A stretch of DNA of 64,000 nucleotides from Nakamurella deserti (GTDB lineage: Bacteria > Actinomycetota > Actinomycetes > Mycobacteriales > Nakamurellaceae), in NCBI RefSeq assembly GCF_003260015.1, contig NZ_QCXS01000002.1:1550001-1614000 (forward strand), read 5' to 3'. The notes under the pieces were generated by a model. That model saw nothing but the letters and a program-made list of their open reading frames with translations. It was not told the DNA's origin and did no database searches. The position numbers were made by a program, and so were the translations under genes. Of the stretch, positions 52,373 to 60,774 are shown one piece after another (the stretch's first letter is position 1; every line of letters starts with the position of its first letter).

Positions 52373-53649
52373 GGTCGGCTCTCCAGGATCGCGACGACAC
52401 CCTGGCCGCCGGCGGCGCAGATGGAGATGAGTCCGCGTCGGCCCGGCCCGGCCCGGTGCAACGTCTTCGCCAGCGTCGCCACGATGCGGGCGCCGGTGGC
52501 CGCGAACGGATGTCCGGCGGCCAGCGACGAGCCGTGCACGTTGAGCTTCGCACGGTCGATCCCGCCGAGTGCGGCGTCGAGTCCGAGGTGGGTCCGGCAG
52601 TACTCCGGGTCCGCCCACGCGTGCAGGGTGGCCAGCACGGTGGACGCGAACGCCTCGTGGATCTCGTAGAAGTCGAAGTCCCGCAACGTCAACCCGTGGC
52701 GCGCCAACAGCACCGGAACCGCCCGCACCGGTGCCATCAGCAGCCCCTCGTCGCCGTGGACGTGGTCCACGGCCGCGGTCTGCGCGTCGACGAGGTGCGC
52801 CAGCACCGGCAGTCGGTGCGCGGCGGCCCATTCGTCGGACCCGAGCAGCACCGCGGCGGCGCCGTCGGTGAGCGGTGTGGAGTTGCCGGCGGTCATGGTG
52901 GCACCCTCACCGCGGCCGAAGACCGGCCGCAGCGCCGCGAGCCTGTCGAGACTGGTGTCGGGGCGCAGGTTCTGGTCGCGGACGAGGCCGAGATAGGGCG
53001 TCACCAGGTCGTCGAAGAAGCCGCTGTCCCAGGCGGCGGCGAGGTTGTGGTGAGAGGCCACGGTCAACGCGTCCTGCTCCGCACGGCCGATGCCGAGTTC
53101 CCGCGCGGTGATCGCCGCGTGCTCGCCCATCGACAGCCCGGTGCGGCGCTCGGCCGTTCTCGGCAGGTCCGGCACGAGTTGCCCGGGCCGTATCCCGGCC
53201 AGCGCCCGCACCTTGCGCTGCCAGGTCCGGGCGCTGCTGAGGTCGATCAGCACGCGGCGCAGGTCGTCGTTCAGCGCCACCGGGGCGTCGGAGGTGGTGT
53301 CCACGCCACCGGCGATCCCGGAGTCGATCTGGCCGAGCGCGATCTTGTTGGCCACCAGCACCGCCGCCTCGAGGCCGGTCCCGCAGGCCTGCTGGACGTC
53401 GTAGGCGGGCGTGGTCGGGTCCAGACGCGAGCCCAGGACGCTCTCCCGGGTCAGGTTGAAGTCCCGTGCGTGCTTGAGGACCGCTCCGGCGACGACCTCC
53501 CCCATCCGCTTCCCCTGCAGCCCGAAGCGGGCGACCAGACCGTCCAGGGTCGCGGTCAGCATGTCCTGGTTGGACGCCCGGCGGTAGGCGCCGTGCGCGC
53601 GGGCGAAGGGGATGCGGTTCCCCCCGATGATGGCGGCTCTGCGGGTCAT
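52369..53649 (-). CDS. Acetyl-CoA C-acyltransferase (thiolase, FadA2-like)
   Basis: A 426-residue thiolase. The nucleophile is Cys89 in VQQACGTGLEAA, the histidine is in YEIHEAFASTVL and the second cysteine in ISICAAGGQG. NVHGSSLAAGHPFAATGAR is the usual glycine-rich closing loop. ATG at 53649 is preferred over 53655 because GGAG is correctly spaced. The order with fabG4- and htdX-like genes matches M. tuberculosis Rv0241c-Rv0243. It probably catalyses thiolytic cleavage in beta-oxidation. Confidence 0.95.
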   Translation of the reverse strand: MTRRAAIIGGNRIPFARAHGAYRRASNQDMLTATLDGLVARFGLQGKRMGEVVAGAVLKHARDFNLTRESVLGSRLDPTTPAYDVQQACGTGLEAAVLVANKIALGQIDSGIAGGVDTTSDAPVALNDDLRRVLIDLSSARTWQRKVRALAGIRPGQLVPDLPRTAERRTGLSMGEHAAITARELGIGRAEQDALTVASHHNLAAAWDSGFFDDLVTPYLGLVRDQNLRPDTSLDRLAALRPVFGRGEGATMTAGNSTPLTDGAAAVLLGSDEWAAAHRLPVLAHLVDAQTAAVDHVHGDEGLLMAPVRAVPVLLARHGLTLRDFDFYEIHEAFASTVLATLHAWADPEYCRTHLGLDAALGGIDRAKLNVHGSSLAAGHPFAATGARIVATLAKTLHRAGPGRRGLISICAAGGQGVVAILESRP

Positions 53650-53678
53650 CGACATCTCCAGACAGCGGGTGATCGGTG

Positions 53679-53703
53679 CGGTACCCAACGTATCAGGTAC
53701 CGT
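53679..53703. promoter_or_regulatory. TetR-type operator over divergent promoters
   Basis: CGGTACC and GGTACCG are inverted around 10 bases (53679-53702). On the plus strand TACCGT (53698-53703) is a -10 box 7 bases from the TetR ATG (leaderless). On the minus strand TACGTT (53687-53692), preceded by TGA as an extended -10, would serve the thiolase operon. The operator covers both, so the TetR protein likely represses itself and the fatty-acid genes. Confidence 0.65.
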
Positions 53704-53710
53704 TTTTCAC

Positions 53711-54394
53711 ATGAACGTCGTCGAGGTCGAACCCGTCGCCGCGGTCCCGCGCGACCGGCGGGACTCCCGCTGGGACGAGCACCGCCGGCGGCGCCGCGAG
53801 GAGCTCGTGGACGCCACCCTGGCCGCGGTCGCCCGGCACGGCGCCGACGTGGGCATGGACGAGATCGCCGCCGCGGCGGGCACCAGCAAGACCGTGGTGT
53901 ACCGGCACTTCGCCGACCGGGCCGAGTTGTACCTCGCGGTCAGCCGGCGGGTCGCCGACGACCTGGTGCCCCGGTTGCGGCGGGCCGTGGCCGACACCGC
54001 GGGCCCTCGCGAGATGATGGCCGCCGCCGTCGACACCTACCTGGCGTTCGTGGAGGCCGATCCCGAGCTGTACCGCTTCGTCGTGCACGGCGTCCCGTCC
54101 GGCCGGATCGGCCGGTCCGGCCCGACCTCGGAGACCGACCCCATCGGCAGCCTGTCCGACGCGGTGGGCCACCAGGTGGCCGCCCTCATCGGCACCGCCC
54201 TGCGGCGGGCGGGCCGCGGCACCGACGCCGCCGAACCCTGGGGCCATGCCCTGGTGGGGCTGGTCCGGTCGACCGCCGACTGGTGGCTGCGCACCGGCCG
54301 CCCCCTCCCCCGCGCCACCCTCACCGCCCAGCTCACCGACCTGGCCTGGTCGGGCCTGGGCGGCGTCATCCCCACCCTCGAGGAGCATCCGTGA
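53711..54394 (+). CDS. TetR-family regulator of the fatty-acid cluster
   Basis: A 227-residue regulator. The N-terminal HTH (about 30-75) reads RREELVDATLAAVARHG, GMDEIAAAAGTSKTVVYRHFADRAELY. The ligand-binding half is helical and fits acyl-CoA-responsive TetR proteins, though that is inference. The ATG at 53711 lacks a ribosome site and probably starts a leaderless mRNA. Its stop overlaps the GTG of the acyl-CoA oxidase-type gene (GTGA). Confidence 0.92.
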   Translation: MNVVEVEPVAAVPRDRRDSRWDEHRRRRREELVDATLAAVARHGADVGMDEIAAAAGTSKTVVYRHFADRAELYLAVSRRVADDLVPRLRRAVADTAGPREMMAAAVDTYLAFVEADPELYRFVVHGVPSGRIGRSGPTSETDPIGSLSDAVGHQVAALIGTALRRAGRGTDAAEPWGHALVGLVRSTADWWLRTGRPLPRATLTAQLTDLAWSGLGGVIPTLEEHP

Positions 54395-56433
54395 CCAGCA
54401 TCCTGCCGTCCCCCGTCGACGTCGCCGGCCTGCAGCAGGTGCTGGACGGCCGCTGGGCCGCACTCCGCCGCGAGACCCGGGAGTTGTTGCGCGACGAGCG
54501 GTTCCGCCCCGTGTACGGGGAGACGATGGCCGAGGCGCGGGAGCGCACGACCCGGCTGACCCGCGCGCTGGCGGCCACCGGACGCACCGGGCTGGGCTTC
54601 CCGGTGGCCCACGGCGGCGCCGACGACGCCGGCGGTTCGGTGGTGATGGTCGAGATGCTCGCCTTCGCCGACCTGTCGCTGATGGTCAAGGCGGGCGTGC
54701 AGTGGGGCCTCTTCGGCGGTGCCGTGCAGTTGCTCGGCACCGAGCGCCACCACGCCGCCCACCTCCGGGACATCGCGAGCTTCGAGCTGCCCGGCTGCTT
54801 CGCCATGACCGAGACCGGCCACGGCTCGGACGTCCAGCAGCTGCGCACCACCTGCACCTACGACCCGGAGACCGGCACGTTCGACCTGCACACACCGCAC
54901 GAGGCGGCCCGCAAGGACTACATCGGCAACGCCGCCCGGGACGGTCGGATGGCCGTCGTCTTCGCGCAGTTGATCACCGGGGGGAAGCGGCGCGGGGTGC
55001 ACGCCTGGCTGGTGCCGATCCGCCGTCCCGACGGCACTCCGTGCGACGGCGTCACCATCGGCGACGACGGCCCCAAGGCGGGCCTGCTCGGGGTCGACAA
55101 CGGCCGGCTGTCGTTCGACCACGTCACCGTGCCGCGCGAGATGCTGCTGGACCGGTTCGGTCAGGTGGCCGCCGACGGCAGCTACACGAGCGCGATCGAG
55201 AACGAGACCCGCCGGTTCTTCACCATGCTCGGCACCCTGGTGCGCGGGCGTGTCAGCGTCGGCGGGTCGGCGTCGTCGGCGGCCAAGGTCGCCCTCGACA
55301 TCGCCGTGCGCTACGGCGACGTCCGCCGGCAGTTCACCGCTCCCGGCCGTGAGCGGGAGGTCGTGCTCAACGACTACCTCGCCCACCAGCGCGTCCTGCT
55401 CCCGGCGGTCGCGACGTCCTATGCGCTGCACTTCGCGCAGGAGGAGCTGGTCGGGCGGATGCACGATCTGCACACCGCCGTCCACGTCGACGGCACCGAC
55501 GTCCCCGAGCCCGAGCAGCGCGCCCTGGAGTCCCGCGCGGCGGGGCTCAAGGCCGTCCAGACCTGGCACGCCACCCGGACCGTCCAGCAGTGCCGGGAGG
55601 CGTGTGGCGGGGCCGGTTACCTCGCCGAGAACCGGCTGCCGGGGCTGCGTGCCGACATCGACGTGTTCACCACCTTCGAGGGCGACAACACGGTGCTCCT
55701 GCAGCTCGTCGCCAAGGGCCTGCTCACCGGCTACAGGGACGCCTTCGGCTCGCTGGACAACTGGGGCAAGGTCGGGCACGTCGCCGAGCAGGTGCGCGAC
55801 ACGGTGCTCGAGCGCACCGCCGCGCGCAGCCTGATCCAGCGTCTGGTCGATGCGGTGCCCAGCCGGGACGACGACGTGCCGCTGCTGTCCCGCGGCTGGC
55901 AGCTGAAGATGTTCGCTGACCGGGAGAAGCATCTGCTCGACAGCGTCGTCCGGCGGCTGCGCAGGCGCGGGGCCGGCACCGACCCGTTCGACACGCTCAA
56001 CGACGTGCAGGACCACCTGCTGCACGTCGCGCGGGCGCACATCGACCGGCTCGTGCTGGAGGCGTTCACCGCGGGCGTCGACCGCACCACGGACCCGGCG
56101 ATCCGGGCCCTGCTGGACTCCGTGTGCTCGCTGTACGCCCTGAGCGTCCTGGAAACCGATCGTGCCTGGCTGCTGGAACACGACCGGATCACGCCCTCCC
56201 GGTCGAAGGCCCTGACGACCACGGTCAACGGCCTGCTCAAGACGCTGCGGCCGCATCTGGTCACCCTGGTCGACGGGTTCGCCGTGCTGCCCGAGTGGCG
56301 CGGTGCCCGGATCCTCGACGAGGAGCCGCGACGGCAGGAGGTCACCGAGGCGCACGATCGCGGCATCCGGGGGAACACCGCCGGCGACACCGCACGCACC
56401 GCGACGGATCTGATGATGGCGCCGGCTCAGTAG
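54391..56433 (+). CDS. Acyl-CoA oxidase/dehydrogenase (ACOX-like, long form)
   Basis: A 680-residue flavoenzyme, longer than ordinary acyl-CoA dehydrogenases (about 400) and like peroxisomal acyl-CoA oxidases. FAD/substrate blocks include GCFAMTETGHGSDVQQLRTT, and the catalytic Glu430 lies in VFTTFEGDNTVLLQLVAKG, the ACOX signature. A C-terminal helical domain (about 470-670) replaces the normal tetramer region. It would perform the first oxidation step of beta-oxidation, using oxygen or ETF. GTG overlaps the TetR stop, so regulator and enzyme are translated together. Confidence 0.93.
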   Translation: MTSILPSPVDVAGLQQVLDGRWAALRRETRELLRDERFRPVYGETMAEARERTTRLTRALAATGRTGLGFPVAHGGADDAGGSVVMVEMLAFADLSLMVKAGVQWGLFGGAVQLLGTERHHAAHLRDIASFELPGCFAMTETGHGSDVQQLRTTCTYDPETGTFDLHTPHEAARKDYIGNAARDGRMAVVFAQLITGGKRRGVHAWLVPIRRPDGTPCDGVTIGDDGPKAGLLGVDNGRLSFDHVTVPREMLLDRFGQVAADGSYTSAIENETRRFFTMLGTLVRGRVSVGGSASSAAKVALDIAVRYGDVRRQFTAPGREREVVLNDYLAHQRVLLPAVATSYALHFAQEELVGRMHDLHTAVHVDGTDVPEPEQRALESRAAGLKAVQTWHATRTVQQCREACGGAGYLAENRLPGLRADIDVFTTFEGDNTVLLQLVAKGLLTGYRDAFGSLDNWGKVGHVAEQVRDTVLERTAARSLIQRLVDAVPSRDDDVPLLSRGWQLKMFADREKHLLDSVVRRLRRRGAGTDPFDTLNDVQDHLLHVARAHIDRLVLEAFTAGVDRTTDPAIRALLDSVCSLYALSVLETDRAWLLEHDRITPSRSKALTTTVNGLLKTLRPHLVTLVDGFAVLPEWRGARILDEEPRRQEVTEAHDRGIRGNTAGDTARTATDLMMAPAQ

Positions 56434-56564
56434 CGTGATCCGCACCGCACGTCGGTGCGAACGGCCCGCGCGGCGCCCGCGGATCTGCTGCAGTGGATGG
56501 ACACACCGCCGGTGCGCAGGACGCGCCGGCCCCGCACCCCGTCCGTCCCGAGAGGTACCCCGCC

Positions 56565-56960
56565 ATGGACATGAAGCTCGAACTGGTCCCGGTCCCGGTT
56601 CACGACGTCGACCGTTCCCGGGACTTCTACGTCCACGCCCTGGGCTTCGCGGTCGACGTCGACGTCGCTCCGGCGCCCGGCGTCCGAGTCGTGCAGCTCA
56701 CGCCGCCGGGCTCGGCGTGTTCGCTGTTGCTGTCCACCGGGCTGCCGCAGCTGAAGGGCATGACCCCGGGCACCGTCAAGGGCCTGCACCTGGTGGTGGA
56801 CGACATCGAGGCGACCCGGGGTGAGCTGCGCGGGCGCGGTGTCGCCGTCGGGGCCATCGACGACGCCGGCGGCGGCGTGCGGTACGCCGCGGTCGTGGAC
56901 CCGGACGGCAACACGATGGTCCTGCAGGAGCTGGCCTGGCGGGCCGGCGCCACTCCCTGA
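56565..56960 (+). CDS. VOC/glyoxalase superfamily protein
   Basis: A 131-residue single-unit VOC protein with paired beta-alpha-beta-beta-beta modules: VPVPVHDVDRSRDFYVHAL in the first and GLHLVVDDIEATRGEL then YAAVVDPDGNTMVLQE in the second. Metal ligands are suggested by the Glu in VLQE and His of LHLVV. ATG at 56565 or 56571 could start it. Function could be dioxygenase, lyase or antibiotic-resistance-like; not predictable. Confidence 0.9.
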   Translation: MDMKLELVPVPVHDVDRSRDFYVHALGFAVDVDVAPAPGVRVVQLTPPGSACSLLLSTGLPQLKGMTPGTVKGLHLVVDDIEATRGELRGRGVAVGAIDDAGGGVRYAAVVDPDGNTMVLQELAWRAGATP

Positions 56961-57005
56961 CGCCGGAGCCGCGTACCGGGGGGCGCATCTGGGGATAACC
57001 ACCGC

Positions 57006-57611
57006 ATGCGTCTCCCGACCCCCGCCGACCTGCTGCGGTTGCCGACCACCGCCGCCTCCGCCATCGAGACGGCTCTCGCGCTCGTCCCGCAGATGGCCGT
57101 GCTGGTCCGGGATCTCGACGCCCTGGTCCGGGAGGCCCGGACGGTGATCGCCGAGGCGGCCGCCACCCGGCAACTCGCCCAGTCGATCGCCGCCGAGGCG
57201 CAGGAGACGCTGACCGCCGCCCGCCGGGTCGTCGACCGTGCGGTCGTCACGGAGGCCGCCGCCGCCGCCGCGGTCGCCGAGGTGACGACCCTGACGGCGC
57301 GGGCCGAGACGCTGCTGCGGCGCTACGAACCGGCCCTGGAGACCCTCGCCCCGCTGGCGGAGCGGGTGGCCGACGGGGTCGGTCCGGCCGAGGCCGACGC
57401 CCTCGTCGACGTCGTGCAGCAGGTCCCCGCGCTGGTGGACACGATCACCGACCAGGTGCTGCCGGTGCTGGACTCGCTCGAGACGGTCGCCCCGGACCTC
57501 CGGGAGGTCCGCGACGTGTCCGAGGGTCTCGAGGAGATGCTCGGCGCGGTGCCCGGACTCGGCCGGGTCAAGAAGCGCGTCGACGCGCAGAAACGCCGCC
57601 GTACGACCTGA
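57006..57611 (+). CDS. Coiled-coil protein, paralogue of the gene at 8060
   Basis: A 201-residue helical protein beginning MRLPTPADLLRLP. It shares VLPVLDSLETVAPDLREVRDV and AVPGLGRVKKR with the protein at 8060-8740, and the same length of alanine-rich coiled coil between. No signal peptide or catalytic motif. A Lys/Arg-rich C-terminus (VKKRVDAQKRRR) may bind membranes or nucleic acid. Two copies in 50 kb suggest a small family in this genome. Confidence 0.87.
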   Translation: MRLPTPADLLRLPTTAASAIETALALVPQMAVLVRDLDALVREARTVIAEAAATRQLAQSIAAEAQETLTAARRVVDRAVVTEAAAAAAVAEVTTLTARAETLLRRYEPALETLAPLAERVADGVGPAEADALVDVVQQVPALVDTITDQVLPVLDSLETVAPDLREVRDVSEGLEEMLGAVPGLGRVKKRVDAQKRRRTT

Positions 57612-57633
57612 GCCATCCCGGAACGCGACAGAA

Positions 57634-57655
57634 GCCGGCACCCGAGGGTGCCGGC
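57634..57655 (+). terminator. Hairpin after the coiled-coil gene
   Basis: GCCGGCACCC pairs perfectly with GGGTGCCGGC around GA, 22 bases after the stop codon. Confidence 0.65.
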
Positions 57656-58065
57656 CTCCGTCGTGCCCGGTCCGATGACCGTCGGCGCCGGCACTGAGCC
57701 GTTCTCACTGCGGACCGGGCGGTGACACACGGGCCGCCGGTCTCGACCGGTCAGTGCTGATCAGCATCAGCCGGTGCCGGTCGGCGCCGGTCCGGAACGC
57801 GGCGCCGGTCGGGCCGGTCAGGACCGACCGGCACCGATGGGGACGGTCGATGTCAATCACCGGTCAGTGGAAGGTCATCCACGGCGCGCGATCAGAACCG
57901 CTGGACGCGGGTCAGGCCTCGCGACGCCCATCGGTGCCGCTCGGCGCTCCGCAGGACCGGTCGGCGCCACACAGGACCCGTCGGCGCCACGCAGGACCGG
58001 TCGGCGCCTGGTGATCCGTCGGCGCCGACCGCGGACCGTCGCTACCGGTCCCGATCGTGGCGCTG
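57656..58065. other. Noncoding convergent region with short repeats
   Basis: About 410 bases between two convergent genes with no convincing gene. It is dense in variants of GGTCGGCGCC and contains a 20-bp tandem array. An AUG-initiated frame of 86 codons at 57754 has neither ribosome site nor family resemblance. Confidence 0.6.
57951..58029. repeat. 20-bp tandem repeat, about four units
   Basis: Units at 57951, 57971, 57991 and 58011 follow GCAGGACCGGTCGGCGCCAC with one to several changes. The 20-base period is not a multiple of three, which argues against coding. GTCGGCGCC is invariant and includes the palindrome GGCGCC. Confidence 0.85.
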
Positions 58066-58545
58066 TCAGTACCGGTCGGTGCCCTCCGGGTCGAAGACGT
58101 GCATCGCCGCCTCCTCCGCGGTGGCCCCGCCACCGGCGATGCCGTCGTCCTCGGCGATCATCGCCTTCTCGGTGTCGGTGAAGCCGTCGTCCCCGATGTC
58201 CACGAGCCGCCCCGCCCGCTCGTCGCCGACCTCCAGGGCCTCGACCTCCTGCTGGTCCTGGCGCTCGGCCAGCACGTCCACATCGGGCTCCTCGGCGGCG
58301 AGCAGCTCGTCGAGACTGAGCCCCTCGGCCTCCTCCGCCTCGGTGGGCACCTTGGTCTTGGGCTCGTAGTCGGGCGGGCTGTATCCCTGGTCGAGCACCT
58401 GGTCCTGGGTCATGTCGTAGACCGGGTCACCCTCGACGGACTGCTCGAAGGAGTCCTCGCCGCCGTCATTGGAACTCAGTTCGGGGTTGGTGCCGTCGAG
58501 CGTCCCGACCTCGAAGCTCTCGTTGGCGTCCGCTGATTCACTCAC
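58066..58545 (-). CDS. DUF5709 family acidic protein
   Basis: A 159-residue, strongly acidic protein. LDQGYSPPDYEPKTKVPTEAE and GLSLDELLAAEEPDV are the DUF5709 core, and AGRLVDIGDDGFTDTEKAMIA follows. A GTG at 58581 is in frame, but GTG at 58545 gives the family-like N-terminus and lies after GAGAGGAG. No membrane or signal sequence. Function unknown. Confidence 0.88.
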   Translation of the reverse strand: MSESADANESFEVGTLDGTNPELSSNDGGEDSFEQSVEGDPVYDMTQDQVLDQGYSPPDYEPKTKVPTEAEEAEGLSLDELLAAEEPDVDVLAERQDQQEVEALEVGDERAGRLVDIGDDGFTDTEKAMIAEDDGIAGGGATAEEAAMHVFDPEGTDRY

Positions 58546-58629
58546 GGTGTCGTTGCTCCTCTCGTGCCGACTGCCGGTCACGGCAGCCGGACGTTCTCTC
58601 TCGTGCGGTCTGGCAGGTACCCGTGCCGT

Positions 58630-59235
58630 CTACCCGGCAACCCCCAGCGCCTTCCGGAGCACCGGCAGCATCAGCGCGGTGGCCCGCCCGCGGTGGGACA
58701 GCGCGTCCTTCTCGGGCGGCGCCAGCTCGGCGCTGGACCGCCCGTCGGCGTCGTCCGGCGCGAACACCGGGTCGTAGCCGAACCCGTTGCCGCCGCGCGG
58801 TTCCCGCAGCACCCGGCCGTGCCACTCGCCGCGGACCAGGTGGTGTTCCCCGCCCGGGACGGCCAGTGCCAGCGCGCACACGAACGCGCCACCGCGCCGG
58901 TCGTCGGGAACGTCCCGCAGCTGCGCGAGCAGCAGTGCGGTGTTGGCCGGATCGTCGCCGTGCACTCCGGACCAGCGCGCCGACAGCACGCCGGGCATCC
59001 CGTTGAGCGCGTCGACGCAGAAGCCGGAATCGTCGGCGAGGGCGATCTCACCGGTCTCGCGGGCGGCCTGCAGGGCCTTGTCGAGCGCGTTCTCCTCGAA
59101 CGTCGCACCGGTCTCGGGCTCCTCCGGGAACGCGCGGACGTCGTCCAGGCCCAGCACCGTGACCGAGGCGCCGAGGATGCGCTGCAGTTCGGCGAGCTTC
59201 TTGGCGTTGCGGGTGGCCAGCAGGACACGGCTCAT
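58630..59235 (-). CDS. rdgB: XTP/dITP diphosphatase (non-canonical purine NTPase)
   Basis: A 201-residue enzyme that removes inosine and xanthosine triphosphates from the nucleotide pool. Motifs: substrate loop [12 protein letters not shown], catalytic [23 protein letters not shown] and SHRGRA. It overlaps the RNase PH gene by 4 bases (ATGA), the classical rph-rdgB operon of actinobacteria. Length and motifs are complete. Confidence 0.96.
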   Translation of the reverse strand: MSRVLLATRNAKKLAELQRILGASVTVLGLDDVRAFPEEPETGATFEENALDKALQAARETGEIALADDSGFCVDALNGMPGVLSARWSGVHGDDPANTALLLAQLRDVPDDRRGGAFVCALALAVPGGEHHLVRGEWHGRVLREPRGGNGFGYDPVFAPDDADGRSSAELAPPEKDALSHRGRATALMLPVLRKALGVAG

Positions 59236-60017
59236 CGGCGCTTCTTCTCGGGGAGCGGCTTCGGATACGGGGTGGCGAGGGCCTCCCGCTGCCGGGTGGT
59301 GAGCTCCTCGACGCCGGCGAGCGCGACGTCGATCATGGCGTTCATCGTGCTGCGTGAGAACGTGGCGCCCTCACCGGTGCCCTGCACCTCGACGATGGTG
59401 CCGGCGTCGGTCGCGACGACGTTCATGTCGACCTCGGCGCGGGAGTCCTCCTCGTAGGGCAGATCCAGCCGGACCCGACCGCCGACCACCCCCACCGAGA
59501 TCGCCGCGACCTGGCAGGACAGCGGCTGCGGGTCGGCGAGCGCACCGGACGCGCCCAGCCAGGTGACCGCGTCGGCAAGCGCCACGTACGCGCCGGTGAT
59601 GGCCGCGGTGCGGGTGCCGCCGTCGGCCTGCAGGACGTCACAGTCGATCGCGATGGTGTTCTCGCCCAGCGCGGCCAGGTCGATGCAGGCGCGCAGCGAG
59701 CGGCCGACCAGCCGGCTGATCTCCTGGGTGCGGCCACCGACGCGGCCCTTGACCGACTCCCGGTCGTTGCGGTCGTGGGTGGACGACGGGAGCATCGCGT
59801 ACTCCGCGGTCAGCCACCCCAGGCCGCTGCCCTTGCGCCAGCGCGGGACGCCCTGGGTCACCGACGCCGCGCACAGCACCTTGGTGCCACCGAACTCGAC
59901 GAGGACCGAGCCGGCCGGATGCAGCTGGAAGCCGCGGGTGAAGGTGACCGGGCGGAGCTGGTCGTCGGCGCGGCCGTCCAGCCGGGCGACGACGGGTGGG
60001 TTCTCGATGGCAGGCAT
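59232..60017 (-). CDS. rph: Ribonuclease PH
   Basis: A 261-residue 3'-exoribonuclease that trims tRNA 3' ends by phosphorolysis. Characteristic segments are [29 protein letters not shown], the phosphate-binding GRSLRACID and [25 protein letters not shown] on the minus strand (60026-60031) is a -10 box 8 bases before the ATG, so the mRNA is nearly leaderless. An upstream hairpin separates it from the pilin-like gene. Confidence 0.96.
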   Translation of the reverse strand: MPAIENPPVVARLDGRADDQLRPVTFTRGFQLHPAGSVLVEFGGTKVLCAASVTQGVPRWRKGSGLGWLTAEYAMLPSSTHDRNDRESVKGRVGGRTQEISRLVGRSLRACIDLAALGENTIAIDCDVLQADGGTRTAAITGAYVALADAVTWLGASGALADPQPLSCQVAAISVGVVGGRVRLDLPYEEDSRAEVDMNVVATDAGTIVEVQGTGEGATFSRSTMNAMIDVALAGVEELTTRQREALATPYPKPLPEKKRR

Positions 60018-60025
60018 GACTGGCG

Positions 60026-60031
60026 ACGTTA
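60026..60031 (-). promoter_or_regulatory. Probable -10 box TAACGT of rph
   Basis: TANNNT match on the minus strand, ending 8 bases before the rph ATG, where no ribosome site is visible. Confidence 0.45.
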
Positions 60032-60045
60032 CTAGGCCGCAGCGG

Positions 60046-60075
60046 CCGGGCGGGGCGACCCGGCGCCCCGCCCGG
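60046..60075 (-). terminator. 12-bp perfect hairpin after the pilin-like gene
   Basis: CCGGGCGGGGCG pairs with CGCCCCGCCCGG around a 6-base loop, 5 bases beyond the pilin-like stop and before the rph promoter. Confidence 0.75.
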
Positions 60076-60080
60076 TGCGG

Positions 60081-60425
60081 TCAACGGGTGCAGCGTCCCG
60101 TCCCGCGGACCTCGAACGAGGTGCCGGTGCCGGTGCCGGTGACGGTGTACGACACGTCCGACTGCGCCGAGTTGAGGTAGCCCGCGGCGACCAGGGTGGC
60201 CATGTCCGGCGCGAAGCCGCCCCCGGGTTGCTGCGTCTCGTACGCCAGCGCGGCCATCCGGACCGTCTCCACGCCGGCGCGGCAGGCGACGTCGACCGCA
60301 TCGGCGGCGAGCGGCGACATGGTGACGATCGCCAGCGCACCGACGCCCCCCAGGACGGTGACGACGGCGGTCAGTTCGAGGGTGCTGGCACCGTCGTCGT
60401 GGTCCCGTCCGGGTCGGCGGTTCAC
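60081..60425 (-). CDS. Type IV pilin-like protein with prepilin signal
   Basis: A 114-residue protein from GTG at 60425. The leader NRRPGRDHDDG ends in Gly12, followed by ASTLELTAVVTVLGGVGAL: hydrophobic stretch with Glu at mature position +5, exactly the prepilin-peptidase rule. The C-terminal part is small and polar with cysteines in DVACRAG and GRCTR, able to form a pilin-type disulfide. No prepilin peptidase or pilus motor is nearby, so it may be a minor pilin working in trans. It lies between murI and rph, where mycobacteria have Rv1339. Confidence 0.75.
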   Translation of the reverse strand: MNRRPGRDHDDGASTLELTAVVTVLGGVGALAIVTMSPLAADAVDVACRAGVETVRMAALAYETQQPGGGFAPDMATLVAAGYLNSAQSDVSYTVTGTGTGTSFEVRGTGRCTR

Positions 60426-60532
60426 CGCCGTGCCTCGTCCCGGAGGACGTCCGGTGCGACGACGGGCGCGCTGCCGTTCGGGGTCGCGCACCCCCGAACG
60501 GAGGCATGGATGCAGCGCAGGGTCACGGTCAT
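60422..60532 (-). CDS. 36-codon leaderless upstream ORF coupled to the pilin-like gene
   Basis: TACGAT on the minus strand (60539-60544) is a -10 box 6 bases before an ATG at 60532. The 36-residue peptide starts MTVTLRCIHASVRGC (two cysteines) and ends at a TGA inside the GTGA start of the pilin-like gene. Leaderless short ORFs ahead of genes are known regulators in mycobacteria. The further upstream stretch to murI (60545-60774) shows no gene. Confidence 0.4.
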   Translation of the reverse strand: MTVTLRCIHASVRGCATPNGSAPVVAPDVLRDEARR

Positions 60533-60774
60533 CGGGTGATCGTAGCCGGATGTCCGAATTGTGCACGCATCTGCCACCCTTCCGGCCCAGCCTGCCGCGT
60601 GAGTGTCACCGTCGGTGACGAACAGAACGGCGACCGGACGGACGGTGATCGGGACGGCGACCTGCGGAGCAGGGATCGACCGCCGGCCGCGACGCCGCGA
60701 CGCTGCGCCGTGGCGGCGGACCCGGACGGCTCACCGGCGGTGGATCCGGTGTCGAGCGGTCCGGCCGGCCCGGC

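Noticed and set aside
52456-54390. N-terminal extension of the acyl-CoA oxidase-type ORF (1325 codons in all)
   Set aside because: The extension covers the thiolase gene in antisense and the TetR gene in another frame; GTG at 54391 gives the normal protein.
57754-58014. 86-codon ORF in the convergent gap
   Set aside because: No ribosome site, and it runs through a 20-bp noncoding repeat array.
57951-58029. CRISPR array
   Set aside because: Tandem 20-bp units without spacers; no cas genes in the window.
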